From the NCBI RefSeq assembly GCF_037477895.1, contig NZ_CP132744.1, forward strand, positions 2,418,001-2,482,000: DNA of 64,000 bases, given 5' to 3'. Position numbers and translations under genes: made by a program. The notes beneath the pieces were generated by a model, which was not told the DNA's origin, made no database searches, and saw only the letters and a list, made by a program, of their open reading frames with translations. The number at the start of each line of letters is the position of its first letter. Positions within the stretch are counted from its first letter, which is position 1. Below are positions 58,345-64,000 of this stretch, one piece after another. Source of the stretch: Mycetohabitans endofungorum. Its GTDB lineage: Bacteria > Pseudomonadota > Gammaproteobacteria > Burkholderiales > Burkholderiaceae.

Positions 58345-60012
58345 ATGGCTCAATACGTCTTTACCATGAACCGGGTCGGCAAGATCGTGCCGCCCAAGCG
58401 ACATATCCTAAAGGACATCTCGCTGTCATTCTTTCCTGGCGCGAAGATCGGCGTACTCGGCCTGAATGGCTCGGGCAAATCGACCTTGCTGAAAATCATG
58501 GCCGGATTGGACAAAGACATCGAGGGTGACGCCACCCCGATGTCTAACATCCAGATCGGCTACCTGCCCCAGGAACCACAACTTAACCCGCAACACACGG
58601 TCAAGCAAGCGGTCGAAGAAGGCCTCGGCGAGCTGTTCCACGCGCAGCAGCGGCTTGATGAAATCTACGCGGCCTATGCCGAACCGGACGCCGACTTTGA
58701 CGCGCTGGCTGCCGAACAGGCGAAGTACGAGGCGATCCTGGCCACCGCCGAAGGCGGTAGCGCCGAGCAGCAACTCGAGGTGGCAGCCGACGCGCTGCGA
58801 CTGCCGCCATGGGACGCCAGGATCGAGCACTTGTCCGGCGGCGAAAAACGCCGTGTCGCGCTGTGCAAGCTGCTGCTGCAAAAGCCCGACATGCTGCTGC
58901 TCGATGAGCCGACGAACCACCTCGACGCGGAATCGGTCGAGTGGCTCGAACAGTTTCTGGTGCGCTTCCCGGGCACGGTCGTGGCCGTCACGCACGATCG
59001 CTACTTCTTGGATAACGCAGCGCAGTGGATTCTGGAACTGGATCGGGGCCACGGCATCCCGTGGAAAGGCAATTACAGCAGTTGGCTGGACCAGAAGGAA
59101 ACTCGCTTAAAGCAGGAAGAGGCGGCGGAGTCCGCTCGTCAGAAGGCGATCCATAAGGAACTGGAGTGGGTACGCCAGAACCCGAAGGGCCGCCAGGCCA
59201 AGTCCAAGGCGCGTATCGCCCGCTTTGAGGAACTGAACAGCGTCGAATACCAGAAGCGCAACGAGACACAGGAAATCTTCATCCCGGTGGGCGAGCGTCT
59301 CGGCAACGAAGTCATCGAGTTCCAGAACGTCAGCAAAAGCTTCGGCGACCGCCTGCTGATCGACAATCTGAGCTTTTCGGTACCGCCCGGCGCGATCGTC
59401 GGCATCATCGGGCCGAACGGTGCGGGCAAGTCGACGCTGTTCCGGATGATCACGGGCCGCGAGCAACCGGACTGCGGCACCGTCAAGCTCGGACCCACGG
59501 TCAAACTCGCCTACGTGGACCAAAGCCGGGATGCGCTGGCCGCCGACAAGACGGTGTTCGAGGAGATTTCCGGCGGCGCGGACGTGCTGACGGTCGGCCG
59601 CTACGAAACGCCGTCGCGCGCGTACATCGGCCGCTTCAATTTCCGCGGCGCCGACCAACAAAAGCAGGTGGGGAACCTGTCGGGGGGCGAACGCGGACGG
59701 TTGCACATGGCCAAGACGCTGATCGCCGGGGGCAACGTGCTGCTGCTGGACGAACCATCAAATGACCTGGACGTCGAAACGTTGCGCGCGCTCGAGGATG
59801 CGCTGCTCGAATTCGCGGGATCGGTGATGGTGATTTCGCACGATCGCTGGTTCCTGGACCGGATTGCCACGCACATCCTCGCGTTCGAAGGCGATTCGCA
59901 GGTGGTGTTCTTCAATGGCAACTACCAGGAATATGAAGCCGACAAGCGGGCGCGTCTCGGCGACGAGGCAGCCGCACCAAAGCGGCTGCGGTACAAGCCG
60001 ATCACGCGTTGA
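58345..60012 (+). CDS. ettA: Energy-dependent translational throttle protein EttA
   Basis: ABC-F ATPase of 555 residues, the exact usual length, acting at the ribosomal E site to gate translation by cellular energy. Two ATPase cassettes: Walker A GLNGSGKST and GPNGAGKST, signatures LSGGEKRR and LSGGERGR, Walker B LLLDEPTNHLD and LLLDEPSNDLD. The linker between them (PtIM, about 240-320) is basic and helical. No membrane segments. ATG 58345 gives the family start MAQYVFTMNRVGKIVPPK; the longer upstream frame is not family-like. Confidence 0.96.
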   Translation: MAQYVFTMNRVGKIVPPKRHILKDISLSFFPGAKIGVLGLNGSGKSTLLKIMAGLDKDIEGDATPMSNIQIGYLPQEPQLNPQHTVKQAVEEGLGELFHAQQRLDEIYAAYAEPDADFDALAAEQAKYEAILATAEGGSAEQQLEVAADALRLPPWDARIEHLSGGEKRRVALCKLLLQKPDMLLLDEPTNHLDAESVEWLEQFLVRFPGTVVAVTHDRYFLDNAAQWILELDRGHGIPWKGNYSSWLDQKETRLKQEEAAESARQKAIHKELEWVRQNPKGRQAKSKARIARFEELNSVEYQKRNETQEIFIPVGERLGNEVIEFQNVSKSFGDRLLIDNLSFSVPPGAIVGIIGPNGAGKSTLFRMITGREQPDCGTVKLGPTVKLAYVDQSRDALAADKTVFEEISGGADVLTVGRYETPSRAYIGRFNFRGADQQKQVGNLSGGERGRLHMAKTLIAGGNVLLLDEPSNDLDVETLRALEDALLEFAGSVMVISHDRWFLDRIATHILAFEGDSQVVFFNGNYQEYEADKRARLGDEAAAPKRLRYKPITR

Positions 60013-60037
60013 CATCCGGTCGCGGGCCGCTTATGCG

Positions 60038-61867
60038 TCAGATTGGCGCAGTACGGGCCTCGAGCCACGCTTTCGCGTCGCCGCTCAAATGCTTGCCGAC
60101 CCGCTCACGCACTTGCGCGTGGTAAGCGTTGAGCCAGGCCACTTCGTCTTCACGCAGCAACGACCGCTCGATGCAGCGGGTATCGATCGGGCACAGCGTC
60201 AGCGTCTCGAAGCAGAGGAACTCGCCGAACTCGGTCGTGCGCGCCGGCTGGCTCAGCAACAGGTTTTCGATGCGGATGCCCCACTGGCCGGGACGGTAGA
60301 TACCAGGCTCGTTCGACGTGATCATGCCTTTTTCCATCGCCGTGTAGGACTCGGCCGGCGCGTAGTGCGAAATCACCTGCGGTCCTTCATGCACGTTCAG
60401 GAAATAGCCGACCCCATGGCCCGTGCCGTGCCCAAAGTCCATGCATGCGTCCCAAATCGGCGCCCGTGCTATCGCGTCTAGCATCGGCGAGCGCACGCCA
60501 CGCGGAAACGTCGTGCGCGACAGCGCAATCATACCTTTGAGCACCAGCGTGAAATCGCGCCGCTGCTCGGCACTGGTCCGGCCCACCGGCACGACGCGTG
60601 TAATATCGGTGGTGCCGCCCAGATACTGACCGCCGGAGTCGATCAACAGCAGACCGTCGCCCTCGATCAGCGCATGCGACTGCGGCGTTGCGCGATAGTG
60701 CGGCATCGCGCCGTTGGCGTTGAACGCAGCGATCGTTGGAAAGCTAAGGGACACGAAGCCGGGGCGGCGTGCTCGCGCGGCGGTGAGCTTTTCGTCGATC
60801 GTCAACTCGGTGATGCGCTCACGCCCGAGCGCCTGTTCGAACCACGCGAAGCATTCCGCGAGCGCGGCGCCGTCCTGCTCCATCGTTGCACGCACATGGA
60901 CGGCTTCCGCTTCCGTCTTGCGCGACTTTGCAAAGGTCGACGGATTCACCACCTCGACGAATTTCACACCAGGCTGCACGGCTTGCATCAACCCATACGT
61001 GACGCGGCGCGGATCGATCAGTAGCGTGCTGCCCGGCTCAATCGCGGCCAGCGCCGCCGGCGCGTCCCGGTATGGGGCGACGCGCACACCGTCCTGCGCC
61101 AGCCGCTCACGCAACACCGCGTCGATCTTGCCGTCGGCCACGTACAGCGTCGCGTGCTGCGGCCCAATCAACGCGTGCGCAACAAATACCGGGTTGTAGC
61201 TCACGTCGGCACCGCGCAGGTTGAAAATCCATGCGATGTCATCCAGCGTGGAGACGAAATGCCAGTGCGCCCCCTTGTCGCGCATCGCGCTGCGCACCTG
61301 GTCGAGCTTTTGCGCGCGGGTCACGGGCGCGTAGGCGGGATCGTGCTCGTACACCGGCGTCCCAGGCAGCGTTGGCCGGCCGTCCCAGATCAACTCGAGC
61401 AGGTCCACGTCGGCGCGCAGTTGCACGCCAGCCGCCTGCAACGCGTCCTGCAACACCCGCGCAGCGGCCAAGCCAAGCGTACTGCCATCCACGCCGACCC
61501 GCGCACCGGGTTCCAGGTGTGCGGCGAGCCAGTCCACATGGGGCTGCGCCTGTCCAGCTTGAATCTTTATCAACTCGATGCCGCTGTCGGCCAGTTCCGT
61601 GGCAGCCTGCACCCAGTAGCGGCTGTCGGTCCACAGTCCCGCAAAGTCCGGGGTCACGACCAACAGGCCAGCCGAGCCGGTGAAGCCGGATAACCACGCA
61701 CGGCCCTGCCAGCGTTGCGGCAGGTACTCGGACAAGTGCGGATCAGCAGACGGCACGATATACGCGGCCAGATCGGCTCGTTTCATCGCATCGCGCAGCC
61801 GCGCCAGCCGCTCGGCGAGGGAGACCGCCTGGTCGGCGGCGGGTTGTCGGACATTCATTGAGTTCAT
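60038..61867 (-). CDS. pepP: Aminopeptidase P family protein (M24B, Xaa-Pro aminopeptidase)
   Basis: A 609-residue three-domain aminopeptidase P of the long form. The C-terminal pita-bread domain holds the metal ligands: Asp in LLLIDSGGQYLGGTTDITRV, His in GHGTGHGVGYFLNVHEGP, Glu in MITSNEPGIY and IRIENLLL. It removes an N-terminal residue before proline. ATG 61867 overlaps the stop of the small upstream gene (ATGA), which decides the start against the longer open frame. Confidence 0.92.
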   Translation of the reverse strand: MNSMNVRQPAADQAVSLAERLARLRDAMKRADLAAYIVPSADPHLSEYLPQRWQGRAWLSGFTGSAGLLVVTPDFAGLWTDSRYWVQAATELADSGIELIKIQAGQAQPHVDWLAAHLEPGARVGVDGSTLGLAAARVLQDALQAAGVQLRADVDLLELIWDGRPTLPGTPVYEHDPAYAPVTRAQKLDQVRSAMRDKGAHWHFVSTLDDIAWIFNLRGADVSYNPVFVAHALIGPQHATLYVADGKIDAVLRERLAQDGVRVAPYRDAPAALAAIEPGSTLLIDPRRVTYGLMQAVQPGVKFVEVVNPSTFAKSRKTEAEAVHVRATMEQDGAALAECFAWFEQALGRERITELTIDEKLTAARARRPGFVSLSFPTIAAFNANGAMPHYRATPQSHALIEGDGLLLIDSGGQYLGGTTDITRVVPVGRTSAEQRRDFTLVLKGMIALSRTTFPRGVRSPMLDAIARAPIWDACMDFGHGTGHGVGYFLNVHEGPQVISHYAPAESYTAMEKGMITSNEPGIYRPGQWGIRIENLLLSQPARTTEFGEFLCFETLTLCPIDTRCIERSLLREDEVAWLNAYHAQVRERVGKHLSGDAKAWLEARTAPI

Positions 61868-62118
61868 CGGCGAAAAGGATGTGAGCCAAGCGAGACGGTC
61901 ACGGCCACGGCCGTCATCGCGCCAAGCACGCACAGCGACCATTCGAGCACTTCGCCATCCTCGAACAGCCCGCTCGCGTTGCCGGCCAGTTTAACCGCGC
62001 CGGCGGTCAACGCGCCAACGATAAGCGCAGGCAGTGCCGCCGTGCGGCGTGCTGGATGGCGCCACCAGCCAAAGCCGCCAATTGCGGCGCCCAACAGCAA
62101 GGTGCCAATCCAGCCCAT
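61864..62118 (-). CDS. Small membrane protein upstream of pepP
   Basis: An 84-residue hydrophobic protein with about three membrane segments (IGTLLLGAAIGGFGW, LPALIVGALTAGAVKLAG, LCVLGAMTAVAVTVSL). The stop overlaps the pepP start, implying translational coupling. It faintly resembles GlsB/YeaQ-type small membrane proteins by size and Gly/Ala-rich helices, but I cannot confirm a family. Confidence 0.6.
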   Translation of the reverse strand: MGWIGTLLLGAAIGGFGWWRHPARRTAALPALIVGALTAGAVKLAGNASGLFEDGEVLEWSLCVLGAMTAVAVTVSLGSHPFRR

Positions 62119-62580
62119 CAGCGCATTGTGCCAAGTATCATGGAATTCGCCTGACGAACACCCACGGCCGGCATTGCGTTTCGGTCCTGAATCATGGGGT
62201 ACGGCTTTAAACAGGCATCGAGATCAGAAACAGGTTTCCATATGGTAGCGCATAGCGACGGTGTTCCCCGCACATTCCGAAAGTGCTGCGCGGGCGATGC
62301 AGGATCAGGAACTTGCGCTGCAACGTGAAGCCTTGACGACGCAGCCTCGCATGAATCGACTGGCCGCTGTCCGACACCGTCACGCCATTAATCTCGTGTA
62401 CGTGCGGCTCGTGCGCGTGGCAGTGCCACTGGCGATCGCCGCCAATCAGGATCCCGGCGGTTAGTCGAATCGGGAAGGTGAACGGCGCCGGGAAAAGTCG
62501 CCCAGCACAAGAATATTGGGTATCGTCATCGAACGCCAGCCGGCCGCGATGCGCCGCCCTTAGCACGCCAGCGTCCGGGG
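62119..62580. other. Gap before hemA
   Basis: A leftward 126-codon frame (62587-62207, TTG start) spans most of it, but it lacks a ribosome-binding site and recognisable motifs, so I leave it uncalled. Nothing else seen. Confidence 0.35.
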
Positions 62581-62606
62581 TTGCCAACAGCCAAAAAAGT
62601 TATAAT
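62581..62606 (+). promoter_or_regulatory. Candidate hemA promoter
   Basis: A perfect TATAAT at 62601-62606 lies 24 bases before the hemA ATG. TTGCCA (5 of 6 to the -35) is upstream, but with only a 14-base spacer, too short for an ideal promoter. The -10 is convincing; the -35 is doubtful. Transcription would give a leader of about 18 bases. Confidence 0.4.
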
Positions 62607-62630
62607 GACCGCTACTTTTGACGGCAACCA

Positions 62631-63965
62631 ATGCATCTGCTCACCATCGGAATCAACCACCACACCGCGCCGGTCGCATTGCGCGAGCGCGTGGCGTTTC
62701 CGCTCGAGCAGATCAAGCCAGCCTTGCACACGCTCAAGGACGCGTGGGCGCGACGCGATGAGGCGCGCATCGCGTCCACCAGCGCCGTCGCGCGTATTGC
62801 GCACGCACCGCAAGCACTGGCGGAGGCCGCGATACTGTCGACCTGCAACCGGACCGAAATCTACTGTGCGACTGACGACCGCGCCGCGCGTGAGCATGCG
62901 ATCGCGTGGCTGTCGAGCTATCACCGGATCCCGGTCGAGGCGCTTGCACCGCATATCTACGCGTTGCCGCAGTCCGAAGCAGTCCGCCATGCGATGCGAG
63001 TGGCATCGGGCCTGGATTCAATGGTGCTCGGCGAAACCCAGATCCTGGGCCAGATGAAGGACGCTGTGCGTACCGCGTCAGAAGCCGGTGCGCTCGGTAC
63101 CTATCTGAACCAGTTGTTTCAGCGCACGTTCGCGGTGGCCAAGGAAGTGCGCGGGCAGACGCAGATCGGCGCGCATTCGGTATCGATGGCCGCCGCAGCC
63201 GTGCGACTGGCGCAACGCATTTTTGAGAACATCGCCGGGCAACGCGTGTTGTTCATCGGTGCTGGCGAGATGATCGAGTTGTGTGCGACGCATTTCGCTG
63301 CGCACAATCCACGTGAGTTGATTGTCGCCAACCGCACCGTGGAGCGCGGCAGCAAGCTGGCCGAGCGCTTCGGCGGCAAGGCGATCATGCTCGCCGATCT
63401 GCCGTCGCGGCTGCACGAGTTCGACATCGTCGTGTCGTGTACCGCGTCTACCCTGCCGCTCATCGGCCTGGGCGCGGTGGAACGCGCGGTCAAGGCGCGC
63501 AAGCACCGGCCGATGTTCATGGTGGACCTGGCGGTGCCGCGCGACATCGAGCCCGAAGTGGCCGAGCTGGACGACGTGTTCCTTTATACGGTGGACGACC
63601 TCGGCTCGATCGTGCGGGAAGGCAATGCCATCCGGCAGGCCGCCGTCGCGCAGGCCGAGGCGATTATCGAGACACGCGTGCAAGCCTTCATGCACTGGCT
63701 TGAGCAACGCAGCATCGTGCCGGTGATCCGTCACATGCACACGCAAGCCGACCGGCTGCGCCGTGTGGAGTTGGAGCGCGCCCAGAAAATGCTGGCACGC
63801 GGCGACGATCCCGCCGCCGTGCTCGAGGCACTGTCGCAGGCGCTGACCAATAAGTTCATCCATGGCCCGACGCATGCGCTGACCCACGCGGCCGGCGGCG
63901 ATCGCGACAAGCTGGTCGAGCTGATGTCCGGCTTCTACCAGCACGCCGGCCTCTCCGAGCGTTAG
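62631..63965 (+). CDS. hemA: Glutamyl-tRNA reductase
   Basis: The first enzyme of the C5 haem pathway, reducing glutamyl-tRNA to glutamate-1-semialdehyde. 444 aa. Start [19 protein letters not shown] is canonical; the catalytic Cys72 lies in [11 protein letters not shown], further from the start than in E. coli because of an insertion at about residues 35-62. Later: [16 protein letters not shown], the NADPH-binding [12 protein letters not shown] and [13 protein letters not shown]. The stop lies 35 bases before the window end; prfA commonly follows in relatives. Confidence 0.96.
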   Translation: MHLLTIGINHHTAPVALRERVAFPLEQIKPALHTLKDAWARRDEARIASTSAVARIAHAPQALAEAAILSTCNRTEIYCATDDRAAREHAIAWLSSYHRIPVEALAPHIYALPQSEAVRHAMRVASGLDSMVLGETQILGQMKDAVRTASEAGALGTYLNQLFQRTFAVAKEVRGQTQIGAHSVSMAAAAVRLAQRIFENIAGQRVLFIGAGEMIELCATHFAAHNPRELIVANRTVERGSKLAERFGGKAIMLADLPSRLHEFDIVVSCTASTLPLIGLGAVERAVKARKHRPMFMVDLAVPRDIEPEVAELDDVFLYTVDDLGSIVREGNAIRQAAVAQAEAIIETRVQAFMHWLEQRSIVPVIRHMHTQADRLRRVELERAQKMLARGDDPAAVLEALSQALTNKFIHGPTHALTHAAGGDRDKLVELMSGFYQHAGLSER

Positions 63966-64000
63966 TGGCGCTCGTCACCCGCCGGCACGCGCGTATCGTC

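Noticed and set aside
62207-62587. 126-codon leftward frame between the small membrane protein and hemA
   Set aside because: TTG start, no ribosome-binding site, no recognised motif, and overlaps the hemA promoter region; could not be supported.

Overview
The window comes from a high-GC betaproteobacterium of the Burkholderiaceae. Supporting evidence: the division and cell-wall (dcw) cluster beside coq7 and a Burkholderia-type general porin, a phenylacetate cluster, the mltA/apaG/rpe/gph/trpEGDC order, and a 16S-tRNA-Ile-tRNA-Ala-23S-5S operon with typical sequences. Accessory DNA broken into fragments, abundant degenerate tandem repeats and a very large repeat-built surface protein would fit a host-associated, genome-degrading lineage. 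An endofungal Mycetohabitans-like symbiont is my best guess; this is inference from gene content, not a database match.

Layout. 1-8.3 kb: dcw cluster read leftward, mraZ-rsmH-ftsL-ftsI-murE-murF-mraY-murD (murD cut by the window edge), mostly with 4-base ATGA overlaps and a good promoter in front of mraZ. 8.7-12.8 kb: coq7, a porin with a strong terminator, and a fatty-acyl-CoA ligase. 13.3-20.7 kb: one 2,482-codon gene for a trimeric-autotransporter-like protein whose passenger consists almost entirely of three families of tandem repeats. 21.5-27.0 kb: a complete rRNA operon, leftward, with promoter, boxA sites and terminator hairpin. 27.1-33.7 kb: an enoyl-CoA hydratase gene diverging from paaN-thiolase-paaG-paaI-paaK, with a palindromic operator candidate between them. 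33.8-37.3 kb: mltA, apaG, rpe, gph. 37.3-42.9 kb: a Trp-rich leader peptide with attenuator, then trpE, trpG, trpD, trpC and a CYTH-domain gene. 43-48.7 kb: ung (with an unusual repeated N-terminus), azoR, an M61 peptidase, dsbC and a ubiquinone-type hydroxylase. 48.8-54.6 kb: a lower-GC accessory island with a secreted or effector-like protein, a tiny ORF with a strong ribosome-binding site, a truncated replication-relaxation-type gene and a type III methylase whose restriction partner is dead. 54.7-64 kb: ychF, an ABC exporter, ettA, pepP with a small membrane-protein gene, and hemA.

The core genes fall into clear functional groups: peptidoglycan synthesis and septation, phenylacetyl-CoA catabolism, tryptophan synthesis under attenuation, quinone synthesis, and periplasmic disulfide isomerisation. 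The most unusual content is the 7.4-kb adhesin-like gene. Its repeats carry arginine-tryptophan-aspartate (RWD) motifs, nuclear-localisation-like basic clusters and Arg/Ser stretches that look eukaryotic. Other unusual items are the Ung extension with four clamp-binding-like motifs, the NPF-containing orphan at 49-50 kb, and short degenerate tandem repeats at many gene borders. All identifications come from reading motifs; no search was run.
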